NCBI GenBank assembly: GCA_032622095.1
Contig: CP136066.1
Span: 49,886,911 to 49,950,910 of the forward strand
Length of the DNA: 64,000 bases
Source of the DNA: Siphonodentalium dalli
Taxonomy: Eukaryota > Mollusca > Scaphopoda > Gadilida > Siphonodentaliidae
Direction: 5' to 3'
The notes below the pieces were generated by a model. It searched no databases, was not told the DNA's origin, and saw only the letters and a list, made by a program, of their open reading frames with translations. Made by a program: the position numbers and the translations under genes. Positions 1-10,645 of the stretch are shown here, piece after piece (position 1 is the first letter of the stretch; each line of letters opens with the position of its first letter).

Positions 1-774
1 TATACTGTTATGAATAATTATAGACAAAATTTAATGTACATAAAACAAATTATTGGAATTTATGGGTCACTTTCATTTATATAAAAGAATGCACTGGTAC
101 AGGATCTGTAATGCTGCACCACCACAGCCTTGGGTTAAATGTGAAAAAGGTGACCTGGACATGGTATACTTGGTTTAAGTTTACAATGATAAAATCTGAA
201 ATTCTACCAACACCCATCAAAATAAAGACACCTCATTAATATCCCATTAATATCAATTATATAGCAGAACTTTCAACAAATCAGACATTGTTTATATTGA
301 TGCTGACATCTCTATTAATGCAGTAATGACCGCAGACCATCTGTAGAGTTATATTATCAGCTGTGCAATGCAGCATCCAACAAACTTTCAAAACACTGTT
401 TTATCAGGAAATCTTTCACAGACTGTCCATCATAATTAACTGGTCTGTGGGATACAGTCTATCACAAAATAAATAACATTCTATCAACCAGTGGCAGTAC
501 ACTCCAATTTTGTGACTACACATGTGTTCAGATATCAGGAGGAATTATGTTATTCAACTGCTACTTGACATTAATGGGATATCCCTGTATGCAGAACAGC
601 TCTGTGGTGTAACGGCGCCTTAACACTATTAATTTATGGGTTCAAAACTAAATATTTAAAGGGACACATTGTGAACCTTTTCATCATAATCAATATCTAA
701 ATGAAAACTAATGAAAGAGTCAATGACATTTTTAAAATTATTATTACATGTATAAAAGTTAAAAACTCCTTTAA
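1..774. other. Intergenic, nothing recognised
   Basis: AT-rich sequence with no exon-like open frame, splice-flanked block or clear repeat that I can identify on either strand. Confidence 0.5.
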
Positions 775-1110
775 AATAAATTCGTACTCAATCTGTATTT
801 TGGGCTGTAAAACTCACACACCAAATTTGGTTCAAATCATATAAAAAATGTTTGAGTTATGGCAGAATGTGTCAACTCTAAGTCGAAAAAGGGCCATAAC
901 TTTGTAACAAAAATTGGATCAAACCCAAATTCGAACTCGACCTGAATTTTGAGCTGAGAAATCCATATGCAAAATTTGGTTCCAATCAGATAGAAAATGT
1001 TTGAGTTATCGCATTACTCGTAAAGTGTCTACGGACAGACAGACGACAAGTGGTTAATCCGGACGACGACACTATGTTTACCATAATATGTTATGGGTAA
1101 ACATAATTTC
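775..1110 (+). repeat. Dispersed repeat R1, copy 1 (tandem core, GACA run, terminal hairpin)
   Basis: About two degenerate units containing 'gggccataact', 'cgaactcgacctg' and 'ccaaatttggtt' are followed by 'gtgtctacggacagacagac'. A palindrome at 1073-1105 (tatgtttacc...gggtaaacata) closes the element. The same order recurs near 12.3-13.0 kb and 35.6-36.2 kb, so this is one repeat family with a fixed 3' end. The architecture (short tandem core plus tetranucleotide microsatellite) resembles bivalve pearl/Helitron-like non-autonomous elements; that assignment is inference. Confidence 0.7.
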
Positions 1111-1344
1111 TATAACCCTTTTGTAGAGAACACAATCCTTATTATACAGCAGAAAACCTTTCCCAGATATGATGAGTATTTTTTGAGTTATGTTCCTCCA
1201 AAATGTGGAGTCGATCTAATTTCAGAGCCTCAATTTCTCAAAAAAAAATTAAATGATTTTTTTATGGTCTTGTATTTTAAAAACTAAAGAAAACTGAAGG
1301 GAGTTATTATTACTTTAGCAATTTCCTCTCTAGGTTGTGCACAA

Positions 1345-1450
1345 AAAATTATTTCTTTATACATCTATGATTGAGAGGACAAAAATATTTGCAAACAAAA
1401 TGTTTGTTTACATTGTATGGACTTAGCCAAATTTGCCAAATGTGATTCAT
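1345..1450. repeat. Dispersed repeat, pair with 4355-4470
   Basis: The block with 'catctatgattgagagga', 'gcaaacaaaatgtttg' and 'tatggacttagccaaatt' matches 4355-4470 ('gaatctatgattaagaag', 'tcaaacaaaatgtgtc', 'tatggaattagccaaatt') with scattered differences. No coding content is apparent. Confidence 0.55.
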
Positions 1451-2600
1451 AACCGACATAAACACGGGGCGTCATGTGCCCCGCGAGAGTCGGTTCGAAA
1501 TCTGCAGACGACCCAGCGCGAAATCGCACGTGTCTCGGCGCCCTTCCGGTCACAAATGTCAGGGTCGGCTCCAAACCTGCATTAAACAGCAGCAAAGGTG
1601 AGTTAGTGCAGAATATAACACACAATGCATACTCCACAATGATTACTAGTATCGAATCAGTAGCTTTTATGGGGTATTATGCGATAAGATTTGTTTATTT
1701 TACATGTTTACAAAAAGTCATTATTTCCAAGTGCATTTTCAATGGAATATTCCACCAATTTTCACGAGTGATTAACCGCAATTCTGGAAGCTACGCTTGA
1801 GTATACTGTTGCTTAATGTTAGATACACACATTTCCTAGCTCCCAAACCACAAGTAAGTTTAGTATTATACTTGTATGCCACAAAAAATGAATCTTAAAA
1901 TGACCCGAAAATGTCACGGTTCCCTTCCGGTCAACTGTTAGCATTTGGTTCGCATCGGTTTGATCATGCCCCAGTTCCGATTCTGCACGTATTTAGTTTT
2001 CGCATTATTTGACCAGTATTTTCGTGATCGTTGGAGACTTGTCACGCATATTTTATTTCCATATTTACTAGTAATGACTCGCACCACATATAACACTATT
2101 TCTACGGCGATATCTTGTTAAATGCACCTTGCTAGGCGACTTCGAAGCACGAACTATTATTTTATTTAAAAGGATGTCGTTTTTATGTGTAAACAATAAG
2201 TGGGAATACATATATACACCTGACATTGATCCGATATGACTCGTGTTGCGTACACGTCGCTAAAATCATAATAGGCCTACTGTCTACATTATATAATGTA
2301 TCGTCTCAAACTTACACAAGTTTGTTTCTGTTATCTGACCGAATAATGGTTTAACATAAAGGCTACAAAATTGGACATATAACCAATTTTTTGAAGGCAC
2401 ATAGTGTATCTGGACGATGTTTTCTGTTCGGTAATCAGAATTGTGAACTCAATAAAACGGAAGGACTTGTGAAATGGGTTTATTTTATAAACATCCTTGC
2501 AAAGCCATAAATTTGCCAATTTCATATTTCTTGACCCTTTTGATTTTCAATAAGCTGTTTATAATTATAATGGGTTAATGGAGTTATTCCTACTAAGAAA
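1451..2600. other. Gene-free stretch with a small GC-richer patch
   Basis: Positions 1465-1595 are richer in GC and CpG than their surroundings and are open in frames on both strands. They end at a good plus-strand donor-like string (cagcaaag/gtgagt at about 1594). I do not recognise the translation. The motif 'cccttccggtca' recurs at 1541 and 1921, which suggests a repeat rather than a gene. Confidence 0.35.
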
Positions 2601-2669
2601 ATTTGTAACAATATTTTATTCACAAAATTGATAAATTTCGCCTTTCTTGATCTTTTTATTTTTACTATA

Positions 2670-3222
2670 CCTTACTCGTATTTAAATTCGCGCTGTACTA
2701 TTTTTCAATTTAAAACTGAGCGAAAAATAGTACGACTCCCAAGTTTAATCTAAACCAGTCTATAGGTAATACAAGAGGGGAATTTTGCTGAGTTTACATA
2801 TATTATGAACGGTTGAATAGACAATTACGCTTATACATGTACATGCATATATTTACATTCGGCCAACCGTTGTCAAGACCATTGCTCACAATGCCAAGTG
2901 ACAAATCATGTATATATATACATTGTCGAACTTGTATAAGAAATACTAAAATTCCAGGTCGCCACAAATGATGCATGTAAATACCAGTTTATTGTCAACA
3001 CGATGTAAATCCGCCGTGATGGTGTTTAATACACATAAGCTGTCTCCAGCAATGACAAAGAACCGAAATTGCCATCAGCTCAAAGATATACAATAATTTC
3101 AGGGAAACATTAAGAACATTTTTTTGTCAGTTTTGAATTCGCAGCTAGGTGCACGAGTTTAAAGTGCGCAAATTTAAAGCTAAGTGAAAAATAATACTGC
3201 GCGAATTTAAAAACGATTAAGG
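2670..3222. mobile_element. MITE with TA target duplication and ~45-bp imperfect TIRs
   Basis: The left end reads CCTTACTCGTATTTAAATTC and continues with GCGC and a tactatttttca tract. The right end, reverse complemented, reads CCTTAATCGTTTTTAAATTC and continues the same way. Both ends abut a TA dinucleotide (2668-2669 and 3223-3224), as for Tc1/mariner-type insertions. The 553-bp body has no transposase-like ORF, so this is a non-autonomous element. Confidence 0.65.
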
Positions 3223-3310
3223 TATGTGGTTTATCTCTGTTATGAACATTGTGTTGCAATTAGTTTCAGGTTTGGCACTTTTTCCTCATAAACGCACTGG
3301 ACTTGAAAAT
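3223..3310. repeat. Dispersed repeat, pair with 6885-6975
   Basis: 'gttgcaattagttt.gggtttgg...tttt.ctcata' followed by 'actggact' is shared with 6885-6975 in the same orientation. It lies directly beside the MITE at 2670-3222. Confidence 0.5.
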
Positions 3311-3570
3311 AGAGACTGCTAATTTGAGCAATAAATTTCAGTTTTCTTCTGAAAAATTATCTAAATCGATATTAATTAGCAAAAAATCACATACTTGTGA
3401 TGGTTATTAAATTGTTTCTTTACATTGAAGATTATCTACAGTTCTTAAGCAAAAATATGCATGCCATTGAACTTGATTTGTTGTATTTCCTCTTATTTGG
3501 ACTTGTGTACTGATTTTCGATGTACCAGTGAAGAGTACGGTTATTCAAAATACAGGAACAGAAATCATAA

Positions 3571-4213
3571 TGGAATATTGATAGCTCTGGGTGGCAAGAG
3601 GTGAACAGTTTTCCAGTGTATTATGGTTTATGTTATAGTTTTATTAAAACTGACTACGGTTACCCAAATTACTTGAAGATTTTGCCGTCTAATCTATCGA
3701 TATACCTCTTGAAGCTCAGAACTGCAAATCATAAACTGCCTATAGAGTGCGCAAGATGGAAGAAATCTCAGAATGGTAATGACAATAGGATATGCACCAT
3801 ATGTGGAGAATATTTAGGAGACGAATACCATTTAGTTATTATATGCAGTCATTTGGATGAAATCAGAAAACAATATATCCCTGAGTACTTTTGGAAGAAC
3901 CCTACGAGAGAGAAATTCCATGGTCTCCTATCTCTTCAAAATATAAGCCTCATAAAAAGACTATGCATATTCCTAAGGTGTGCCTTTAAGAAGGTGTCTT
4001 ATAGTATATAATCGAAATCATTTATTGTTATGGGTGAACACATGTAATTATCATTCTTGTTAAGTTTATCGCCTATTATTGTGTAATCTAATTTAATTAC
4101 TGCTTTGTATATGAAATGAACAATGATTAATGTGATATTCAAAGTTGTGTACATAGTGTATATGTTTTGCTTGTTTCACTATTATGTGACTTATGCAATA
4201 AATAAATAAATCA
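3571..4213 (+). mobile_element. 5'-truncated LINE: C-terminal end of the RT polyprotein plus 3' UTR and tail
   Basis: An open frame from 3571 to the stop at 4009-4011 contains LKLRTANHKLPIECARW. It then shows a CCHC-type knuckle, ICTICGEYLGDEYHLVIIC (C-x2-C-x8-H-x4-C). A basic/aromatic tail follows (about residues 105-147 of the visible frame). This order (basic helix, LRTANHKLPIE-like box, CCHC knuckle, short tail) is the C-terminal region downstream of reverse transcriptase in mollusc non-LTR retrotransposons. A ~190-bp 3' UTR and an AATAAATAAATAAAT tail (about 4198-4213) complete the 3' end. No endonuclease, palm motifs or start codon are present, so it is a dead 5'-truncated insertion. 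Confidence 0.8.
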
Positions 4214-5250
4214 ATTTTACCCAGAACTATTGCAACAAACATTGCCCAGAATGAGCCAAATGCCATATTTTATAATTAATTATTTATAACACAAGAGCAA
4301 ATTCAATTACTTTTTCACTGTTTTAGTAATTACCTCATTAGATTAAACACAATATATGATTAATATGTGAATCTATGATTAAGAAGAATAAAATATTCTC
4401 AAACAAAATGTGTCTTCCATGGTATGGAATTAGCCAAATTGGCCTCGACACAGAACTGGTATGATAAAATGCCATATTTGAGGTCATGCAACTGAATAAA
4501 TTAATATCCATATGTTCTGCTTTTTTCATAACATTGAGAATACTTGATTAAATGAATAATGAAAGAATTTTCATATACATTGGTGAAGAAAATTAAATTA
4601 TGGTCCTATGAAGGTTTTTGTGTACATTCAGAAAAATGAACAAAAGTTTGTGTAAAATTATTGGATCTGTCCTCTTGAATCATTTTTTTGTTGAGAAAAT
4701 AGCATTTGAATATATGTACCAATAAATGTCACTGGATTTCACTCATCATTCTGGAAACTTATTTCATATATATATTGCCGAAAGGTAGGAGAAAGCTTAT
4801 CAACAAAAACTTCAAAATTAATCATCTTGACGCATAACACTTTATATTAACAGCTTCTGCATACATTGTTCTTTCATACAAAATTCAACATTTCCTTTGT
4901 TTATGTTTATTGACAGGGTTATAATATTTTTTGTCAGAATTTGGCAGTCAAATGTCAAATTAGCATTTTGGGATTGTTTATAACAACATGACCATAAAAT
5001 TTGAAATCAATGTCCAATAACGTATTAAGCAGTTTTATAATGCAACAGGAATGCAGACAAATTGGAAGAAAACATTGTGTCTGAAATGTCTGTAATTTGG
5101 TGATACAATTGCATTTTTTTTTTATTTTACCTACCCCTATATCAACATTTATAAATGGTTCAGTGCTGAAAGCCCATATTTGGACCACATGTAAGAGTAC
5201 TGGGCTTTGGCGACGACACTTTATTGCCCGTTTAGATTAACCATTTAATA
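4214..5250. other. Gene-free stretch
   Basis: Apart from the repeat copy at 4355-4470 (partner of 1345-1450), I see no supported exon or element. Confidence 0.45.
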
Positions 5251-5350
5251 AATAGAGTTTGTGAGATAACACTTTTTAAATATTGCTACATATATAATCA
5301 AATAGAGTTTGTGAGGTAATACTTTTTAAATATTGCTACATATATAATTA
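5251..5350. repeat. Tandem duplication, 50-bp unit x 2
   Basis: 'aatagagtttgtgagataac' at 5251 recurs at 5301 as 'aatagagtttgtgaggtaat'. The following 30 bp are nearly identical, ending 'tattgctacatatataat'. Confidence 0.85.
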
Positions 5351-5459
5351 AAATGGGAAAATGAAGTTTGAATGGATGGCGACTTATAAAATTGTCAGAA
5401 AAGGTACTTATATTATGAAAAGTTGGACAAAAATGACAATTTTGTTTGCCAACGCGTCC

Positions 5460-5650
5460 GACAACCAAGGTCATAACCATAACCTAAACATACATCCAGG
5501 CTTATATCCATATCCTAATATGACAAGACTCGGAACCACAACCTATTCTGAAAACAACCTTATATCCATAAACTAATCGGACAACCGGACGCATAACCAT
5601 CACCTAATCCGACCTCATTCATAACCATAACCTAATCTGACAACCAGGCT
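5460..5650. repeat. Degenerate short tandem 'cataaccataacctaa' region
   Basis: Repeated strings such as 'cataaccataacctaa' (about 5473 and 5618), 'cataaccatcacctaatcc' and 'atccatatcctaat', separated by 'gacaa(c)c(a/g)gg', form a decayed ~40-bp repeat. Confidence 0.6.
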
Positions 5651-5824
5651 CATTAAAATTTGGAGTTAGTTTCCTAAAAAATGAAAGAAATCAAGTGACA
5701 TACGATGGCATAACCTTAAAGGCTAATTTTTTAACACTGTGAAATGTTGTGGGAGTAATTGTATTTGTGCTCCAAACCTTTTAGAATGGAAATAAATTGC
5801 ATTTTTGGAAACAAGTTAGACTAA

Positions 5825-5935
5825 AGTTAGTGCTAAAAGTAAAACAGGCTACTTTTACCTGGATTTTTTCCCCCTTGACTGCTACCTGCCTCATTCCCCT
5901 ACCCCCTAGTGGAAGCCCTGGCTTACAGTATGTTT
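5825..5935. repeat. Dispersed repeat ('aggctacttttacctgg...cccctaccccc')
   Basis: Shared with 30222-30316 (same orientation) and more weakly with 18150-18210 (opposite). The 28590-28665 and 31035-31110 blocks ('ccgctataccg.cagg...ttctcccct') may be a related sub-type. No coding potential is retained. Confidence 0.55.
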
Positions 5936-7166
5936 CACTGAATAAAATCAAGATATGTTTGTGGATAGTGAGATTCAGTAAAATTTGTATTTAGCTAAAA
6001 GCTGTCTTTTCTTGCTTCGATTGACAATATTTTAATATTATTAGCAAAATGTCTCCAAGTATTCTTGTTTACACTGTTATTCAATTATTAAAGTTCCGAA
6101 ACTATTCTCTATGTCCCCAATTGCAAACATCCACAAAATCTATAGAGAGCAACTTGACCGCTGGAAGCAGCAGTCTGCGATCAGTGATGGAATAAGTGAA
6201 AATATACTGGATTTAATATTGTTCTTGATTGTGTATTTTATGTAAAATTACACTTTCAACATGGACAAACTAACGCAATTTTGTTGCATGGGTTGGACAC
6301 CAACTGACAAATTGAGTACAAACACTCTTACATTTTGTCTCTGGTTCATATAAAATATCATAACATGTAATTAAAAACATAGCTAAATAACCACTACCGG
6401 TATTAACATAATAATTACTGTGGGGGATTTGACATTCACAACTCTGGACATTCTGTTTCCACATCACAAAATTAATTTAGATGGAGTAGTAATTCAGATA
6501 AAGTAAATCATAACATTAAAGTAGAAAAGGGCTATAGCCCTCTTAGGCATTTCTAGGAGGGCTATAAATAATGCCTAGGATTTATCATTTTTTGTGTTTA
6601 ATCTAGTGAAGAAATTACTAAAACACTGAAAAAACCCTTCAGTTTGCTCTATTTTAATAATTAACCATAAATAAGGCATTTTGGCTCATTCAAACATGTT
6701 TTTGAAGGCACACAACTAAAACGAATATTGGAATGGTTTTCAGTTCTGGGTTCAGAAAATTTAGCTCGACTAAATAGCCATGCTACATCCATGAATATCC
6801 ATAAATTGATGATTTGACAAAATTTCCCCAAATTCAGTTCACGAAATTCACCAATTTCCCTTTTTCCGATTTTTAGTATGTAGTTTATGGACAGTTTATG
6901 TACTTATTCAAGCAAAACAAATTACGTTGCAATTAGTTCTGGGTTTGGAATTTTTTTCTCATACATGTACTGGACTAACAGGGGACATGCACCCATCATG
7001 CCCCTTGTCCAGGAACTAATAATCTAAAAAAAATAAAAATGAACTCCCTGCCAATTTCAAGGCTGTAATGATTGGATTAACATGAATTGTGTGAAAAAAA
7101 ATGACAGGTTTAAATAATTGTAAAGTTAATATCAGGAAAAACAGAATTTTCATGCAAATCCAGACA
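5936..7166. other. Gene-free stretch
   Basis: Only the dispersed repeat at 6885-6975 (partner of 3223-3310) is recognisable. Confidence 0.4.
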
Positions 7167-8210
7167 CAGTCTAATAAAAACCAGACCGTGTTTCAATTCA
7201 ATCAACTTACAGTCTGACGACACTCGCATGGATCTGATTTCAGAGATGAAGGAGGGAATTCCCTTTTTTGTAAAAACTCATTAATATTCATAAGGCATTT
7301 GCTAATCAAACACATAGATTCAAACATGTGCGCCCGAGGTCATGTAAACATTTTAAGAGTTGTCACTGTTCGTCCAAGTAATAAAATTCTCTCAATGTTA
7401 ATTGTTTTACTGTACACAGTATGTACATGCAGAATACATGTCTAGCAATTCAGATGCTATATATAATAAAGAACAATTCAATGACAATATAGCGGTAAGC
7501 ACGGTATATAAATTTTATTGAACTGTACCGCGGTCATGTTATATCATCTCCTTGTTTACAATATGGTCTCGGAAATTACTAAGAAATACTACGAAGTTGT
7601 CAATTTATCCTTATTTGGCACGTGACGTAATATCCATAGGTTAGGAGAAAATAGTATTTGTTTTAATATCTTTGAAAATACAATTCTGTTATATACACTT
7701 GTTCTGTCTGATCATTTTCCAATTGTGAATAAACGTACGTTAGTTATGATTTTGAACATACGACGTTTGGTCAGTTAAGATATGCGACACTATATATACT
7801 GCCAAAGTATTGTTAAAATTTTAAGTAACAAGATGTTCCCTAATTGCCGGCATTTGTTTGAATTGTCTAGTATTAATTTTCGCTATCACATGCTGCCATT
7901 TACCTTACATGCTACATGTCACAAGTTACAAGCGCAATCTCTCTATTATTGTAATTCTGTATCCCAATTTTATTCCATATTTTGGGCAATAAATATATCA
8001 ATAAGTTCAAGATTGAAGTCAAATGCCGTAGGTGTGGCTTGTATGAATAAATGCATATTAATTGAACTTACAAGAGGCTATTCATTGGTCAACCAACGCA
8101 TGCTTGCTGCGTATTGGCTAGATTTATCTCGTTTGAAATATTTTTAACCATGATAGTCTTCAGACCATAAATTGATTGAAATGAAACACGGTCTGGTTTT
8201 TATTAGACTG
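7167..8210. mobile_element. ~1.04-kb element bounded by ~50-bp inverted repeats
   Basis: The left end, cagtctaataaaaaccagac and the next ~35 bp, is matched by the reverse complement of the right end (8155-8210) with few differences. The body includes an open frame at 7782-8147 that I cannot match to a transposase. I could not establish a clean target duplication (atccagac against atcaaggc is only partial). It is probably a non-autonomous DNA transposon. Confidence 0.6.
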
Positions 8211-8639
8211 ATCAAGGCAGATCTGTGCATTTTCAGGCATCAAATTATAGCATGTTTAGCAGCCTCTTCACTCCAACACCTGTCAACAATGAGTATGCAT
8301 GGTGTTAAAAGAGTCGTAATCGCAGTAGTACAGCCATATTGTCGCGTAGTATGCACGTATGTCTCATAGAACAGTCACTCTTTTGTAAACAGACTATTTT
8401 AACTGATTCTTGAGATACTCTATATAAGGTTGAAATCGGCTGAGTTCGCTGGCCATTCCAATCAAACAATACCTTGACCAATTAAACAAAACACCACTGG
8501 GCGTAAAAATACCCGCTATTTGCTATTTGAGCTAATTCAAGTTGAATCATCAGGCCACAGTGTCCCCTGAAAAAGTGGCTTCATTGGGGGCATCAGATTT
8601 TCAAAAAAAAAAACCAAAAAAACAAGGACCCTAAATCCG

Positions 8640-8800
8640 AAGCAACCAGACAAAAATTGGTGGATAGTATCCATATTCGAACTTGATCTGTATTTCGAGC
8701 TGATAAACTCATATACCAAATTTGATTCATATATGATCGCACAACTAAAGTTATCATCCGAAACCAGAAATTGACAGGATTCTAAGTTTGTTTGCCCATA
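8640..8800 (+). repeat. Fragment of the 'ccatattcgaacttgatctg' repeat
   Basis: It carries the core strings seen in R1 and in 27615-28190 ('ccatattcgaacttgatctg', 'taccaaatttgattc', 'gttatcatccgaaa'). It lacks the microsatellite and terminal hairpin. Confidence 0.55.
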
Positions 8801-8837
8801 AGAATGATCACCCCGTTTACTCGATATCGCCAAAGCT

Positions 8838-9662
8838 GAGGGTATCGCCAAAGCCGAGAAAATGGGAAAGTCATTCTCACGTATATGATAAGGGGATTTG
8901 TTTCTCATCGTAAAACAGACATTGAGCATCGAATGTGTATGTCCACACGAAGCAGGAGTATTTATTCACCAGTTGTCAATCAGTTTTCCCAGATCAAACC
9001 ATAAATATATTTTGGCAAATTTTTTCAATAGTGTTTTTGCTTTTGCTCACTCAAATTTTTTAGAACATCCACCCACTAGAATAGTTCCTGGACTTCCACG
9101 CTTCCAAAACAAATGCCGGTATATAGTTGAATCTGTCAATGAAGCATAGGATTGAACAGAATTTTAAAAATCTGTGTCATTCTCAATATCTGAGCGATAT
9201 GGAGGGACCACTTCGGTCCAGGAGAATGTTAACAACACAGACGAAGATGTCACTAAACGCCAAGCTTCTCTGCAGTAAATATGTGTATTACATGTATTCA
9301 GCTTACCAAGCTACAACACCATGTTTAAACAAAATCAAACCACACCATGCAGTTTTGATAAATAAACGGCTCGCACCCTGGTAAATTAAATAAATATTCC
9401 TACTCATTTCCGATTTTGGAAGCGTGGAAGTCCAGGAACTATACTAGTGGGTCGATGTTCTCGAAAATTTTAGTGAGCAAAAGCAAAAACATTATTGAAA
9501 AAATTCCCCAAAAAAAAAAATTAATGGTGGATAAATACTCCTGCTTTGTGTGGACATACACATACGATGCTCGATGTCTGTTTTACAATTAGAAACAAAC
9601 ATATCCCCATATCATATATGTGAAAATGACTTTCCCATTTTCTCGGCTTTGGCGATACCCTC
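8838..9662. repeat. Large inverted repeat, ~250-270-bp arms, ~300-bp spacer
   Basis: The left arm (8838-9109) begins gagggtatcgccaaagccga and ends 'cttccacgcttccaaaa'. The right arm (9414-9662) is its reverse complement with small indels. The arms are similar enough for the transcript to form a long duplex. The minus strand carries an AATAAA at 8961-8966 inside the left arm. It could be the ends of one transposon or a fold-back duplication. Confidence 0.75.
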
Positions 9663-9743
9663 GGATTGAGATGTGACCTGTAGGGTGTATCACAGGAAAT
9701 TGGATTGATGAATTATTGAGCAGCGGCTCTAACACGGGGGGGG

Positions 9744-10265
9744 GGGAACTGCGACGTGAGGATCGGTGGCATTCCAATAAAGATACGGTGAAATTCCGAC
9801 AAAGAGACAGTGGAAATCCTACAAATGAGACGGTTCGCTTTCGATGACAAACAAGATTTTCTTCGTGTTTGGGCATTCAAACGGAATTGCCATGACAAAT
9901 CAGGTTTCAAATCACCATATCGTTATTTAAGTTACTAATATCCATCAAAATCTAGATACTATAGTGACTAAAACCAAGAGTATAGCCATCTTAAGTCATG
10001 CAACGGTTCATTTTTCATTGGAAAGCGAACCGTCGCGTGACTTTTAAATGGCGATTCTATTGGTTTTACTCACTGTAGCGTCTATATTTTGATGGATATT
10101 AGTAACTAAAATAACGATATAAAAACCGATTTGTCACGGCAATTCCGTTCGAATGCCCAAACACGGAAAAAATCTTGTTTGTCGCCAAAAGCGAATCGCC
10201 TCTTTTAACGGATTTCCACCATCTCTTTATCGGAATGCCACCGATCCTGAAGTCGCAGTTCTCCC
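9744..10265. repeat. Near-perfect long palindrome, ~240-266-bp arms, 17-bp loop
   Basis: The left arm 9744-10009 starts gggaactgcgacgtgaggat. The right arm 10027-10265 ends with its complement (...atcctgaagtcgcagttctccc). The centre is acggttc / 17 nt / gaaccgt. It lies 95 bp downstream of the stop codon of the minus-strand SAMD3-like gene. Unless the mRNA ends very early, the palindrome would be in its 3' UTR as a long hairpin. It is probably a fold-back transposon. Confidence 0.8.
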
Positions 10266-10360
10266 CTCGTATCTAAATAAATATAGAAAATCAAGAGCCC
10301 TAATGGAAAGGACGTTTCAAAAATCACCTCATCAAACAATACAGATTGAGATATTTGTAT

Positions 10361-10645
10361 TCATTTGCATAACCTATTGTAAAAATTTTGGATTGGTGTA
10401 GTAATTTTGGAAACATCCTGCACACTAAAGAGAAACTTTTCTACGAATATTAAAGTTTTTGCTAATTGGTTCGGGTATTTCAACCCAAAAATATAATATG
10501 ATGAAAACAATAACACAAAACCCAGTCCAATATAGGGAGTCACAGCTACACATACAGTGTCTATCATTATGGTCACCTCCACCTTGTGCATTGCATTTCC
10601 TTTTGTGGTCATTATCCTCATTGTTGGTGTTGGATGGATCGGCTC
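10361..10645 (-). CDS. SAMD3-like, terminal exon
   Basis: Acceptor ttttcatccacag/GAGCCG, then 94 codons to TGA at 10361-10363. The C-terminal domain has VEVTIMIDTVCVAV, a hydrophobic LGFVLLFSSYYIFGLKYPNQ and LAKTLIFVEKFLF. This matches the hydrophobic '...YP..L..Tl.FiqK.l' end of the family. Another frame of the same exon (stop at 10425) has a membrane-helix look, but it lacks the family pattern and does not fit the splice phase. No AATAAA was found before 8966. Confidence 0.75.
   Translation of the reverse strand, partial: EPIHPTPTMRIMTTKGNAMHKVEVTIMIDTVCVAVTPYIGLGFVLLFSSYYIFGLKYPNQLAKTLIFVEKFLFSVQDVSKITTPIQNFYNRLCK

Noticed and set aside
1474-1800. GC-richer ORF ending near a gtgagt donor
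   Set aside because: Open on both strands with internal repetition (RVGSK twice); looks like repeat sequence rather than an exon.
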